64,000 nt of DNA. Source: Coenobita brevimanus (Eukaryota > Arthropoda > Malacostraca > Decapoda > Coenobitidae). The position numbers and the translations under genes were made by a program. The DNA is taken from contig CM064670.1 of assembly GCA_032717465.1 (NCBI GenBank), positions 12,354,679 to 12,418,678 of the forward strand, in the 5' to 3' direction. Below the pieces are notes generated by a model, which was not told where the DNA came from, searched no databases, and worked only from the letters and a program-made list of their open reading frames with translations. Below, one piece after another: positions 12,270 to 24,585 of this stretch. Within the stretch, counting starts at the first letter, position 1. Every line of letters starts with the position of its first letter.

Positions 12270-13160
12270 CGAGTTTCCTGTGCATGTATGTCGGCGACTG
12301 TCAATTTCTGCTCAGTTCCATTTTTTTACTACGCACCACTTTTCACCTATGGCTATATTGCTTTTCCATTTTTTTTTTTTTTTTTTAAGGGGAGAGCAGG
12401 GAGAGCACACGTGGGTTATTTGACCGTGACAAAATTGTACAAACTGCGTGGCCGTGTGTTGACTCAGCTGCTGTGTGGTCAGTTGCTCTGATGCTGTGGA
12501 TGGTATTTGTTACGATCGTTTTTAGGAACATCGATTTCTGCATGTCGTTTTTTTTTTTTTTTTTTTTTGTCTTATTTTTCCTGACGTTGATTTTTTGGCA
12601 AACGTCCTTTTTTGGTGAACGTTTATATACTTTTCCGGTGTTTATTTTTAAAGTAACTATTTTATTAATTTATTTAATTATCTTTTGAGTTCCTTGACTT
12701 TTACAATCTTTGATTTTTTTGCTGAAGAATTACTTTTCGGAACTTTTTTTTTTTTTTATTGGGAAGTACTTTTTTTTTTTTTGTGGGAAACATATATGCT
12801 TACAAACCTCTATATCTTTTTTCGGACGCCTATGTATTTCTATGGCGTCGATTATTTTTGCTTTGACTTTTTAGTCCGTAATATACTATTTGATGGCGTC
12901 AAATATGATTTTATCTTTATCTCTCTGACGGTAAGGTTGCATTGTTTTGCCTTAGTATACATTCGTAAATGGTGAGATTTTCGCGGACATCTTTTTACCT
13001 TTTTTCAAACTATACATTTTGCACTGGTAATGATATCTTTCAAAAGCTTGTGTACTCATAGTTTCCAGACCGTCAGTGTATACTAAGGTTTTTTGCTTAT
13101 TACCGTCGTCGATTTTTTTCTCTGCTTCTGTGTACACACTGTTTTTATTTCAATGATTTA
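12010..13160. repeat. Degenerate T-rich repeat with GTCGATTTTTT core
   Basis: Variants of 'acgtcgattttttggc' and 'aaacgtc' recur through the block, for example near 12015, 12110, 12130, 12525, 12583, 12845 and 13105, separated by T runs of 8-20. A (GT)n lies at 12222-12269. The small Phe-rich frames are by-products. Confidence 0.6.
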
Positions 13161-13323
13161 TTTACTTTCGGGGGAAGAGTACGCTGTATATTTACGGAAC
13201 TGGTGTAATTAATGGACTTTCATTTCAGTGTTATGTCACGGACAGCTTCATTTTACATGACCGGAATTGGGAATTAACGAAGCGAGGTTATCTGTAATTG
13301 ATTATTATAGTAGAATAATTTCC

Positions 13324-13325
<2 letters not shown>

Positions 13326-13372
<47 letters not shown>

Positions 13373-14790
13373 CAGAATCCTTTCTCTTCTTCTCTTTTCT
13401 CATTCAGCCCTTTTTTTTTTTTTACATTATTTTTCCAGTCCAATCTCTAAATTTTCGTGGTCACTCTTTATCTTCCATCTAATCTTCCTCCTCCAGTTCC
13501 TTCTTTTCCTTTTCAATCCCTTTTCCTTCTTTTCTAGCAACCCTGATCTTGTCTTCCTCTTCCACACCTGTCCCTCTTTCTTCCGAACCTTTCCCTCCAT
13601 TCACCAGATCTCTTAATTTCTTTCTCATCCATCTTTTCTTTCTTTTCCATTCATATCCCTTTACTTTATAACCCTTACTCTTCTCTTCCTTTTTTTTTTT
13701 TTTTTTCGTTTTCCAGCACTTTCTTTTCCTATAACGCCAATTTTCCTTCTCTTTTCCACTTCTTTTCCTTCCTTTCCCATCTTTTTCTATCTTCCATCCG
13801 TTTGCCTTCTTTGTTACTTCCTTTATGCATCTATTTTCCTTCTTCTTACAACCATTTCTCTTTCTCTCGCCTCCTTTCCCTTCCACTCCCCTTCCTTTCC
13901 CTTCCTTTCTCCTACCTTTCCCTTCCACCCTCCTCCTTTATCCTTCCCCCCCTCTTCCTTCCTCCTTCTTCCCCCATCCCTTTCTCTTCCCCCAATACTT
14001 TATCTTCCTCACCATTCCTCTTTCCCTTCATCTTCCATTCCTATTCCCAATTTTTCCATTCATTTTTCTTTCTTTTCCATCTCTTTCCCACTCCTTTCCA
14101 AACCCTCTAAATCTCTGATCTAACATGCCATCCTCATTCAGCCCATTCGCTTCCTATTCCCTTCATTTTCCATCCTTCTTCTTATCTCTGTTCCTGTATT
14201 ATATTTATCTCCCTTTTCTAGTTTTCCTCCACTTTCCTTCTCCCTCTTTCCCTTTCCTCCTCAGTTCTTTCTCTTCTTTCCTTTTCCATCTCCTTCCCTC
14301 CCTTTTTCCTCCTGTCCATTCCTTTAGTCTATTAATCTTCCTACATCCTCCAGTTCTCTTTTCTCTCCTACCCCTTTCCCTTCCTTCCTTCAAATATCAC
14401 TTCCTACCTCAGTTTCTCTTCCAACTTCGCCTCCAGCTTTTTTTTGTTTCATTATTGTTCCTTCCCATTCCTTCTCTTTTCTTCCCCTTCTCCTTACATC
14501 CCTTTCTTCTCCTTTTCTACCTTTCTGCTCATCCAGATTCCTATATCATTTCCATATCTCTTCCTCTCCTAACCATCTGCATTCCTCTTCCTACTCTTCC
14601 CCCACCTCTCTCTTCAATCTGCTGAATTCATTTCCATATTGCATTAATTTTCCAGGCCTTTCCCTTCACCCTTCCAACCCTATGCTTCACCAGTTTCCCC
14701 CTTTCTCTCTCCTTCCCTCTCTTCTTTCTCTTCCTCTTTTCCATCTCTTTTTCTCTCTCTCTTTCAGTCTTCATTTCTCAAATGGTTCAA
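13326..14790. other. CT microsatellite and long pyrimidine-only tract
   Basis: (CT)n at 13326-13369 leads into about 1.4 kb of nearly pure C/T on the plus strand, built of 'ccttccc' and 'ctttccttcc' phrases with no fixed period. Open frames on both strands are compositional. Confidence 0.8.
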
Positions 14791-14884
14791 ATTTTCTACT
14801 GTTTTTCTTCCCTACCCTGGCTAAATTCATTAATATAACTATACTTGCTTTACACTAACCTGATCGAGATACTCGTTCTCTTCG

Positions 14885-15043
14885 TCCTAATTTCATTTGA
14901 GAGAGTGGCAGAAAAAGACAGTGCTACAGCTGTAGCCTATGTCCCTTCCACGTGAATGCCAGTATATTACAGTATTAACCTGCTGTTATAACAGGGCACC
15001 CGAGATGATGAGATGACAATTTTAGGCCAGGTTACAGTAAAAA
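14885..15043. mobile_element. Foldback MITE family A, right-arm fragment
   Basis: It ends in 'gatgacaattttaggccagg' plus 'ttac', the exact complement style of the family A left terminus, and internally carries a degenerate 'gacagtgctac' block. The left arm is absent. Confidence 0.55.
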
Positions 15044-15429
15044 AAATAAAAAAATAAAGTATAGTGTTGCCTGAAGATATACAGGTGATCTAGTTATGAG
15101 CTAACTGACCTACCTCCAAAGTATTCATATGTACAGTACCCCTTCTCTTTTTTCCTTCCTTCCTTCCTTCTTTCCTTCGCTCCTTCCTTCCTAACCTACC
15201 CCCTTCCAGTTCACCCACACATGAAGTACAGATGCCACACGTATCCCTGCGTCATCCAACTTTCACACGCGGCCCACCCAACCCTCACAACTCACCGCAA
15301 GCTGGATCACGGGCCACCTAAATCCCAACTCCCCTTCCAACCCCCCAGACTTCGGATCCGTGTGCTCGTGGGTTAAGGAGGCTCCCAGTGTACAACAGTC
15401 TGGTGAGCTAAACCCCCAAATTACGAGAG

Positions 15430-15705
15430 GTCGATCCTAAGTTGAACGAAATCATCTGAGGTTACAATAGTTAAAACTAATATCTAATAATTCTAAGTTA
15501 AGCGAAATCGTCTGACGTTCTCATAGCTATAGCTCATTTTCCTAAATTCAATGGTTTATTTTCCATAGCTCAAGCCACAGTCAGACAATGCTGCGACTCT
15601 ATAATCTTTTCGGATCATTTTTTGGCGACTTGCACCGTATGGTCGTGTTAATGTCTTTTTACGGTGAGCACAATGAAGAGATGCTAATTTTACGCCCACC
15701 TAAAA
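15430..15705. mobile_element. Short direct repeat, then family A right-arm fragment
   Basis: 'ctaagttgaacgaaatcatc' near 15433 is repeated as 'ctaagttaagcgaaatcgtc' near 15497. From about 15545 the sequence follows the right arm of family A ('tttccatagctcaagcc', 'ggtgagcacaatg') and ends 'atgctaattttacgccca'. Confidence 0.5.
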
Positions 15706-15715
15706 TGAAAAAAAA

Positions 15716-15862
15716 GCATAGAATGTAATAAATGAAAAGAATACAGAAGGTAATAAATGAAAAGAGTATAGAATGTAATACGTGAAAAGATTACAGAATG
15801 TAATAATGGAAAAGAGGATAGAATATAAGAAGTGAAAAGAATATAGAATGAAATAATCATTA
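15716..15862. repeat. ~25-bp minisatellite, about six copies
   Basis: Variants of 'atagaatgtaataaatgaaa' repeat at about 15717, 15740, 15767, 15792, 15816 and 15841. Confidence 0.8.
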
Positions 15863-16221
15863 ATTCTATTTTAAAGCATAAAATACAGATAAAAAAACCT
15901 CCTTTATTTCTCTCAAGACTGTAATAAATATGAACTCCTTTACTTTACCTCACCCTGTCCCACCTTTTTCAGTTTAATCTCTTCACTCCGGTGACGTGCT
16001 TTATTTATTCTTGCTACCGTCGGACGATTTTTATTCAGCTTAGGAGAGAGAGAGACAGAGAGACAGACAGACAGACAGACAGACACAAGCTTGAAGTGGT
16101 TAATACTAGGAAGATTTTGTAAGTCAGGAAGTCGCATTTCTTAAGACTGAAAGGTGTACTTCATAGGTCAGAAATTTTTACGGATTCTGAGGAGGATTTT
16201 ACAAGACTGGAAAGACATCGT

Positions 16222-16641
16222 AAAACTAGGAGTAAGATAACGCAAGGCTGGAAGAGCAATTATAAAACTAGGAGTAAGATAACGCAAGGCTGGAAGAGCA
16301 ATTATAAAACTAGGAGTAAGATAACGCAAGGCTGGAAGAGCAATTATAAAACTAGAGGTAAGATAACGCAAGGCTGGAAGAGCAATTATAAAACTAGGAG
16401 TAAGATAACGCAAGGCTGGAAGAGCAATTATAAAACTAGGAGTAAGATAACGCAAGGCTGGAAGAGCAATTATAAAACTAGGAGTAAGATAACGCAAGGC
16501 TGGAAGAGCAATTATAAAACTAGGAGTAAGATAACGCAAGGCTGGAAGAGCAATTATAAAACTAGGAGTAAGATAACGCAAGGCTGGAAGAGCAATTATA
16601 AAACTAGGAGTAAGATAACGCAAGGCTGGAAGAGCAATTAT
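16222..16641. repeat. Perfect 42-bp tandem array, 10 copies
   Basis: The core 'cgcaaggctggaagagcaat' occurs at 16241 and then every 42 bp to 16619. Copies are essentially identical, with one visible variant ('actagaggtaag' near 16352). Because 42 is divisible by three, the minus strand opens a 151-codon frame of a repeated 14-residue motif, which is a by-product. There are no unique spacers, so this is not a CRISPR array. Confidence 0.97.
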
Positions 16642-16782
16642 ATCTAACCAGGTAATTTCGTAAGACTGGGTGAGGAATTTCGTAAGATTGGGGGAATATT
16701 TTGTGAGGCTGATATTTTCTTATGATTAGGAATTTGGCGAGATTAAGAGTTCTGTAAGATTTTAAGGAGAATACTTAGTTGT

Positions 16783-17045
16783 AGGTGGTGGCGACCATCA
16801 TCCACTCACTTGATGTAGTGCTGCCTACTTCTTCCTTAGCCTTTATCATTCTTTTTCTGCGCCTGCCCTCCTCTCCTCCTATTTCTCCCATCTTTCCTGT
16901 CACTACTTAATGCTTTTCTTTCCGTTATAGGTGGCTTTACATTGAGTGACAAGCCAAATGGTTTCCTGTAAGCCAAGAAACCATTTACAACGCTGGGTGG
17001 TAACCATATAACCAAACCATACGTGCTCCCTACGTGTCAAGTGGG
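16783..17045 (+). mobile_element. Upstream module of the SINE-2 composite, solo copy
   Basis: It shares 'atccactcacttgatgtagt' with a related pyrimidine stretch, and 'agtgacaagccaaatggttt' plus 'ggtaaccatataacc', with the copies at 25073 and 56381. The tRNA-like half that follows in those copies is absent here, so the two halves can occur separately. Confidence 0.6.
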
Positions 17046-17529
17046 TTTGTGGAGGGTCAGTGCCCCTCCCTGTAAAACAAGTAACTCAGAGTCAAATGGC
17101 CACCCCATACGGGATTATGGCGTCTGGCAATAGATAGATAGAGAGACTCTATAACTGGGAACGGAATATCATAAGATTGTAAGGCGAACTTCATATGACT
17201 GAATACAATAGTAAGATTAGTTAAGGATAATGGAATATTACAAAATCAGTTTCATATGATACAGAAATTCCGCATGATTGGTAAGAGGAAAATTCGCAAG
17301 TCTTTGATGATTCCGTAGAAGGTCGTAAGATTGGCAGAGGGATTTCGAATGACTGGCAGGGAATTTGTTAAGATTGGGAGGACGACCTGGCAACAACTTG
17401 AAGGTTTAGCAAGACTGGGAGAAAGACTGGAAGATTTGACAAGATCCTCCAACTCCCCGTGCTGCTCAGACGCCGATACTGATCTGGCGTTCCTTTGTGA
17501 TACTTCCCGTCCTCTGAGCCCCGTAACGA

Positions 17530-18085
17530 GAAAAAGAGAGAGAGAGAGAGAGAAAGGGAGGGAGGGAGGGAGACAGAGAGAGAGAGAGAACAGCATACGA
17601 ATCAAGCCGAAATGAAATTATGGTTTGTTAGCTAGATAAAGAGGAAGACAGCCATGGATTAAGAGGACACTATTCAAATCAAACTAGATTAAAAAGAAAA
17701 ATAATGTTTTCTATACATACTTATTGGTTAGCTTTTGATCATGCAATATCTGTTTATCCATCTATCTCTCTCTCTGTCTTTCCTTCCCTCCATCTACTAT
17801 ATTTATCCCTCAAACTATCCATCCGTCCACTCAGGCACCCATCCATCAGTCTATCCATCCTTGCAATCATTTGTGTATTTATCCAATTTACAAATCATCC
17901 ATTTTCCAGTCCTACTATTTATCTTCCCATACATTAATTCATTCTTTCATTCAGCTATTTGTACAGCACAAATATCCATCAATCCACCCATCCATATATC
18001 TCACCATCCATCAGTTGATTCTTCCATTCGTCCATTAATCAGTCTACCCAGCCACCCACCTATCTATCCATCTATATATCAGGAC
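17530..18085. repeat. Purine tract, then degenerate ATCC/ATCT tract
   Basis: 17534-17590 is GA/GGA-rich. 17750-18085 is a decayed tetranucleotide region of 'atccatccatc' and 'tctatctatc' phrases. Confidence 0.7.
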
Positions 18086-18402
18086 CCAGCGACACATGCC
18101 ATCGGGGCGACACGCAAAGAAGGAAGAATAGCCTAGATGTGAAAACTTCACCAGATTCCCGAAGAGGTTCAGAATAGCTGAAGACCTTTGACTCTGGAAT
18201 GTCAGGTTATTCCCACCCCCTCCCCACCCCCACCGGCTTCAATGAGAGGAACTTGGCAAAGCTCGAAAATGATGCCTCTAGGAATATAGCTCAGCACGGG
18301 GAAGCTTTAACATGGCGATCTATGTGTTTTATATTAAGGTGTCCTGCCAGATCATTTACAAGCTTCAAGGAATTGCAACAGGGCTAATTCTGATTTGTAA
18401 TA

Positions 18403-18600
18403 GTTGTTGTTGTAGCCCCAGGATCATCTGTAATATAAACCCAGTGAACTGCAGACTGAAGCTTCTTTTCTCTGGCAGTCCACTACCCTCCTTTTGAGGG
18501 ATGGGGGGGGGGGAGATGAGGGATGTTTATATAACTGGGAAGTGAATCCCTCGGTTAAATCGGTGCCGCCTCGGGAAAGTGTCCCTTTCCAACACCCAAT
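18403..18600 (-). mobile_element. SINE-3 family copy (trinucleotide-tailed)
   Basis: Read on the minus strand, the element runs from 'aaagggacactttcccgagg' through 'gaggtagtggactgcc'-like sequence to 'atcctggggctacaacaaca', ending in an AAC repeat. On the plus strand the tail is the GTT run at 18403-18414. Related copies are at 18857, 30485, 35125 and 39541. Confidence 0.5.
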
Positions 18601-18620
18601 TTAAAGTTATAAATATTATA

Positions 18621-18761
18621 TCAACATGAGTCCTATTTTCAACCGCTACGGAACTACGGTTACTAATGACCTTATAAGTGAAAATGATCTACTTTATAAC
18701 TGACCTATAAGGTTATCTGAAACTGTTGCTCCGTAACGGTGGAGAAATGGACCCATGCTGA
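18621..18761. mobile_element. Tc1/mariner-type MITE (hairpin, TA flanks)
   Basis: The left arm 'tcaacatgagtcctattttc' ... 'ctacggaactacgg' ... 'gaccttataagt' is mirrored by the right arm 'acctataaggttatc' ... 'ccgtaacggtggag' ... 'ggacccatgctga', about 60 bp per arm with roughly 75% pairing. It is flanked on both sides by TA. A 141-bp non-coding element with TA target duplication fits a Tc1/mariner-type MITE. Confidence 0.65.
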
Positions 18762-18856
18762 TAGGTTTTTTTCTTTTTCTTATTACTTAGAAATAGCTCT
18801 AGAACCATCTGAAGTTTTTCATAATCCCTCTGGACACGCTGCATGAATGTTGGTGG

Positions 18857-19035
18857 TGGAGAGGGACGCCTTCATGTGGTGGCGTCGATAATGTCAGACT
18901 GTTCCCAAGCTTCTTACAGCTCGCTCCCTGTCCTCCGAAAAGAGGAAGGTGGACAGCAGGTAGAGGGCAATTTCAGCCTTCGGTCCACCAGGTTAATGTC
19001 TACAGGAGCATGAGAGAACAACGACAATATTGAAT
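18857..19035 (+). mobile_element. SINE-3 family copy
   Basis: It starts 'gagagggacgccttcatgtgg', carries 'aggaaggtggacagcagg', and ends at 'aacaacgacaa', an eroded AAC tail. Order and orientation match the copy at 30485. Confidence 0.45.
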
Positions 19036-19179
19036 GTTTAATGACATAAGCACTGAGGAAATTATGTTGGAATTGTGTAATGTTGTCGGTGCCGCAGTGT
19101 GCAAATGGAAGGATTTTACCTTCATTAGTAAATCAATTTATTGAGGACATTGATAGATTGATTAATGGATAAACTGACA

Positions 19180-19289
<110 letters not shown>

Positions 19290-19369
19290 CTCATTTATTT
19301 TTAGATAGATAGATTGATAGACATTTTACTGACTACAGTTTCGACTCTTCCAAATGTGGATATGATTCT

Positions 19370-19568
19370 GACGCCTGGTGATTTAGTGGGTCAAGGCGCT
19401 CTAGCCGGATAGAGGAAGTAAGGGTTTCTATCCGAGGAGTGTTGTAGCTCATTGTTTACATAATGCCATTCAGGGGCTAGTGAGCCTTGTCACCCTCACC
19501 TTAAATGGTGAGCTGAGAAGCCAAGCTCCGGGCCCTTACCCTCCTGATTGATGGATGGATTGATGTAT
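19370..19568 (+). mobile_element. SINE-2, tRNA-like, GATG tail
   Basis: It begins 'gacgcctggtgatttagtgg', which resembles an RNA polymerase III A box (TGG..TAGTGGG), followed ~35 bp later by 'gggtttctatccgagg', a diverged B box. It ends in 'gattgatggatggattgatg'. It is co-linear with copies at 25373 and 56676. Confidence 0.65.
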
Positions 19569-19741
19569 TTCTCACATTTGTTGCTGGAATTGTTGTAGAT
19601 GGATGTGCACGTCTTTATCGGCGTATAAGATATAAATAAATATCGCGCGTCAATACGTAAGAGTATAAGACAATGTTCTATGTATCATGATTACAAGAAG
19701 CACTTATGTAATGGAAAATACATGATTCTTAGTAATATATG

Positions 19742-19744
<3 letters not shown>

Positions 19745-19786
<42 letters not shown>
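19745..19786. repeat. (GA)n microsatellite
   Basis: About 20 GA units, followed by degenerate GT sequence. Confidence 0.95.
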
Positions 19787-19904
19787 CGTGTGTATGTGTG
19801 TTTTGGGGATTATGAAGAGTTTCAGTGCGTGTGTATGTGTGACAAGATGTGTATATGAGAGAGTTTCTCTGCGTGTGTATTTGTTGGGATTGATCGGGTT
19901 GAAT

Positions 19905-22900
19905 GGAATAGAGTGAAGTAATGGAGGGGTTGGCTGGGGTAAAAATGACGGGTGTTGGTGTGGTGGAGTGAGGTAATAGTGGGGTTGGTTGGGGTGGTAT
20001 GGGGTAAATTTGAAGGTGAGCTTGGGTATCTGAGTGTGATGAGGTTGGATGTGTGGGGTGGGGTAGTAACGGAGATGGCTGGGGTGGTAGTGGGTAAAAC
20101 TTACAATGGAGTGGGATACCTGAGAATGATGGGGTTTGAGAGGAAGGAGTGGGGTAATGACAGGGTTGGTTGAAGTAGTGAGATAAAATTCATAGGTGAG
20201 GAAGGGTACCTTAGCATGACTGAGTTGGATGGGGTACAACGGGGCAATGGTGGGGTTGTATGGGGTACAACAGGGTAATGGCGGGGTTGTATGGGGTACA
20301 ATGGGGTAATGGCGGAATTGGATGGGGTAGCAAGAGATTAAACTGAAAGATGAGGTTGGATGCCTGCCTTTGACGGGGTTCGATGGTGTGGAGTAGGATA
20401 AATGGTGGGATTAGTTGGGGTGGTGAGGGAAAAAACTGATAGGTGATGCAGGATAGACTATAACAGGGTTGAATGCTTTTCAATGGGGTAATGACACGGT
20501 TAGTTAGGTGCTGGATTGGTGTGTGGTAATATGATTAGGTGAGGTAGGGTCCCTGAGTGTGACAGGGTTGGATAGGGAGGTGAAGTAATTGCCGGGTTGG
20601 CTGAGGTAGTATGAGGTAAAGTGACAGGTGAGATAAGGCAGAGTGTGACGGGGTTGGATGAGGTGGGGTGAAGGGTAATGGGGGATTAAATGGGGTGAAA
20701 TTGAGTCAAACTGAAATAGGATCTAGAGTAGAGTATGAGTAAGTTGGCTGGGGTGGAGTGCTGTAATGGCGGGGCTGCTATGGGTGGTATAAAGTAAACT
20801 TAGGAGATGATTGCCTCGGTATGATAGTGATGGATAGTGTGGTGCAATAGTGGACTTGGTTAGGATGTATGGAGTCAAACTGGCTTGTGAGGTAGGCTAA
20901 CTTGTGATGGGGCTGTATGGAGTGGAGTGGGATAATGACTGGATTGGCTGGAATAGTCTGAGGCAAAAATGACAAGAGAGGTAGGGCAGAGGGAGAGGGA
21001 GGTGGCTGAGGTGCAGTGGGTTTATGACGGGAATATTTAGGATGGTATGGGGCATAATTAAAAGATGAGATATGATTGATCGCTGACCGTGTTTGATTGG
21101 GTGGATTGTGGTAGTGACGGGGTTAGCCGGGATGATATGAGGCAAAACTGACAGGTGAGATAGAGTTAAGTACGAGGAGGTTGGATGGGGTACAGTGGGG
21201 TAACAGCGGGGTTGACTGGGGTGGTAGGGGAGAAAATTAATTGGGATGTAAGGTAGTGTACATCAGGCTTGAATGGGATGAGGTAGAGTAATTGTGGGAT
21301 TTGTTGGGGTCGTTAGGATGAAAATTAAATGAGAAAATAGGGTAGAGTATGTCGGGGTTGTGCTGGATTGATGGATTATTACTTTTACAGAGTTGGTTGG
21401 CGTGGCATGGGGTAAAATTAACAAGTGAAATAGGGAACATGATAATAATGGATTTGGGTGAGGTGGAGTGCGGTAATGGCAGGGTTGGTTGGGGTGGATG
21501 GAGTTAAGTTAACCGTTGAGGTAGGGTAGAGTATTACGGGGTTGGACTGGGTGTAATTAGGTAATGGTGGGTTTGGCTAGAGTGGAACGGAGTACAATTA
21601 GCAAGTGCGGTAGAGTAACTAATAATGATGGATATGGATTAGCTGGAGTGTGGTAATCGTGGGATTGGATGGGATGAATGGGACAATGGCGGGGCGGTTG
21701 GGTTGAACTGGGGTAATGACGGGGTTGGTTGGGATGAATGGGGTAATGACGGGGTTAGTTTTGGTGAATGGAGTAATGGCAGCGTTGGTTGAAGTGATAA
21801 AGGGTTGAAATGACAATTGAGATGAAGTGCCAGCGTATAATGGAGTTGGACGGTGTAGCGTTTGGTCATGACGGTGATGAATTGGGTGGTTTGGAGTACA
21901 AATGACAATTGAGGTAGCAAACCTGAGAATGACTGGAATGGATGGGTTGGAGTGACGTAATGGCAGGGATGGTTGGAGTGGTGTACAGTTAATAGTGACA
22001 GGTGAAGTAGGGCACCTTAGAATGACGAGACTGGATGTGGTAGGATGGGGTAATGGCAAAGTACTGGGGTGTTGTACAGTACATTTGAAAGTTGTCGTAG
22101 GGTGTCTGCCTATGACGGGGTTAAATGGGCTGGAGAAGAGTAATGGCAGAGCTGGTTGGGGTTGTATGGGGTAAAATTGACAAGTGAGGTAAAGCAGAAG
22201 TATGGCGAGGTTGGATGGGGTGGCGTGGGCTGATGACTGGATTTTTTGGGATGGGATAGGAAAAAAATCCCAGGTGGGGTGGAGTAAAGTGTGGCGGAGT
22301 TTAACAGCGAAGAGTTGGGTAACGGATGGGTTGGTTAGAGTGATATGCTTAACAGACAGGTGAGGTAATGTTATGTGTGACGGGGTTGGACTGGGCAGAG
22401 TGGGGTAATGGTTGGATTGCCTGGAGTGACATGGGGAAAATTTGACACGTTAGGTAGGGTACTTAAGAACGACGGGATTCCATGAGGAGGATAAATGGCG
22501 AGGTTTGTAGGAGTGGTATGGAAAAACTGACAGGTTAGCTAAAGTGGAGTACGAGAGGTCAGATGGGGTGGAAGGTCGTAAAGGCGGGATTGGTTGAGTT
22601 GTATGGGGTTATATTGACAGCTGAGGAATGGTACCTGAGACTGACCTGGTTAAATGGGGCGAAGTTGGGAAATGGAAGAGTGGGTTGGGGTAGTTTGGGA
22701 TGGAATTGAGGGCTAATGTAAAGTGTAGAATGACGGGCTTGGATTAGGCGCAGTAAGGTATTGGTGGGGTTGATTAGGGTGGTATGGAATAAAAGTGACA
22801 GGTAAGGTAGGGCAGGTTATTGCGGGAATGAATGGGTTGGAGTGGGATAATGGCAGGGTTGATTGGGATGGTGAGGTAGGATAGGTGAAAATGACAAAGG

Positions 22901-24585
22901 AGGACTGGATCCTGATAGGATAGGTGGGGTACCTGAGAATGACAGGGGACGGCTGATTCCTTACAGGTGAGGTAGGGTACCTGAAAATGACAAGACTGGA
23001 TGGGGTGGAGCGGAGTAACAGCGGGGTTGTTTAGGTTGATTTGGGGTCATGTTGACATGTGACGATGGATGGAGTACGACATGTTATGGGGTGGAGTTGG
23101 ACAGTGGTGGGGTTGGATAGGGTGGTGAAGGGTAGAATGGACTGGTGAGGTGTGCTTCAGTATGACGCGGTTGCAAGAAGTGGAGTGAGCAATAACGGAG
23201 TTGACTGGGCTGACCTAAGACCGACTTGACATGCGAGGTTGTTTGTAATATGACGAGGTAGGATGTGGTGAAGTGGGGTAATGATGGGGTTGACTGAGGT
23301 GGTATGGTGCAAAATTAACATGTGAGGTAGGGTAGGTAAATATTATGGGGTTTAATATGGTGGAGGAAGATAATGACGATGTTGTTGGAGTGATATGGGG
23401 TAATACAGACAGTTGAGGTTTGGATTAGGTGGAGTAGGGTAATGGCTGGGTCGGTGTCGGTGGTATGTGATAAACTGACAAGTGACGAAGGGTATCTGAT
23501 ATAATGGGGTTGAATGAGGATGAGTGGGGTTATTGCAGGTTTGGATATGATGGTATGGGGCAAAATTGATAGGGGAGGTAGTAGGGTACCTTAGAATTGC
23601 GGGGTTGGATGGGGAGGACTGGGGTAATTTCGAAGTCTGTCTGTCTGGTACGAGGTAAGACTGACAAGTGAGGTAGGGCAGAGTAATGGAGGGGAGAGGG
23701 TGACGTGATGAAGCAGGGTAATGGGGGAGTTGGTTGGGTTGGTACTTGGTGAAACTGACAGGTGGGTTTAGGTAAAGGATGACGGGAATGGGGTACCAGC
23801 AGGGTTGGTTGGAATGGACTGGAGTAAAGTTCGGGAAAAATTCACTGCTTGGTAATTGAAATGATTGATTTGGATGGAGTGAAGTTGAGTAATGGCAGGG
23901 TTGCTTGGGGTGGTATGGGGTTAAGCCCAAAGGTGTTGTACGGTAGAGTGTGAAAGGATTGGATGGGATTGAGTGGGACTGTGACGGGTTCGGCTGGGAC
24001 AGTGTGTGGAAAAACGGACAGGTGAGGAAGTGTAGAGTATGACGGGGTTTGGAAGGGGTTGAGTGGGTTATGACAGGGTTGGTTGAGGTGTTATAGAATG
24101 AGATTTAAGGATGAGAAAGGGTACCTGATTATGATGGGTCGGATTAGGGTAATGATGGGTCGGATTAGGGTTTGGAGGGTATGTGGTAAAATTGACATGT
24201 GATTTAAGGTAGAGTATGACAGCGCATGCAGTGAGGTAATGGCAGGGTTAGTTGGCGTAGAATAGGGGTTAAAATGATAGATGGGGCAAGAAAGAGTTTG
24301 AAGTGGATGGATGGGGAGGAGTGAGGTAATGGTTGACTTGGTTGGGGTGGTATGGATTAAAACTGACAGGTGAGGTTGGGTACTTGCCCTTCTTAGGATT
24401 CGCTGGGCAAGACTGCAGCGTTTGCGCGGGTGTGTGTGGTCGTGTGGGATAAAACTGACCTATTAGGTAGGCTACAGTATGAGGAGCTTGGATTGAGTGA
24501 ACCTGGATAGTGGCAGAATTGGGTGAGGCAATATGGGGAAAAATTGACTTTGAAGTAGAGTATGACTAGGTTGGATAGGTTGGAT
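19905..24585. repeat. G-rich satellite, ~85-95-bp degenerate unit (left part)
   Basis: Each unit reads roughly: 'gacggggttggatggggt', 'gagtggggtaatgg', 'ggggttggttggggtgg', 'aaattgacaggtgaggtagg', 'gagtatgac'. The 'tgacaggtgaggtag' segment recurs near 22190, 22350, 22440, 22525, 22610, 22705 and 22795, so unit length varies around 85-95 bp. Divergence between units is high and no fixed subfamily is visible by eye. The many Pro/Ser/His-rich minus-strand frames are by-products. The same satellite resumes at 25740. Confidence 0.85.

Larger units (their letters stand above)
16090..17450. repeat. Degenerate ~21-24-bp minisatellite flanking the 42-bp array
   Basis: Outside the perfect array, variants of 'aatttcgtaagactgggag' recur through 16110-16222, 16642-16780 and 17150-17450 (for example 'ttttacaagactggaaagac', 'atttcgtaagattggggg', 'tttagcaagactgggag'). 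The block is interrupted by the repeat module at 16783-17045. Confidence 0.65.

Noticed and set aside
12108..12975. Phe/Leu-rich frames resembling membrane proteins
   Set aside because: The hydrophobicity comes from T runs in the GTCGATTTTTT repeat field. No consistent frame or domain exists.
16168..16623. 151-codon minus-strand frame of a repeated 14-residue motif
   Set aside because: It is the translation of the 42-bp array. The period is a multiple of three, so stops are avoided by chance, and no domain or start context supports a gene.
16222..16641. Possible CRISPR array
   Set aside because: The units are directly adjacent with no unique spacers, and the sequence is eukaryotic.
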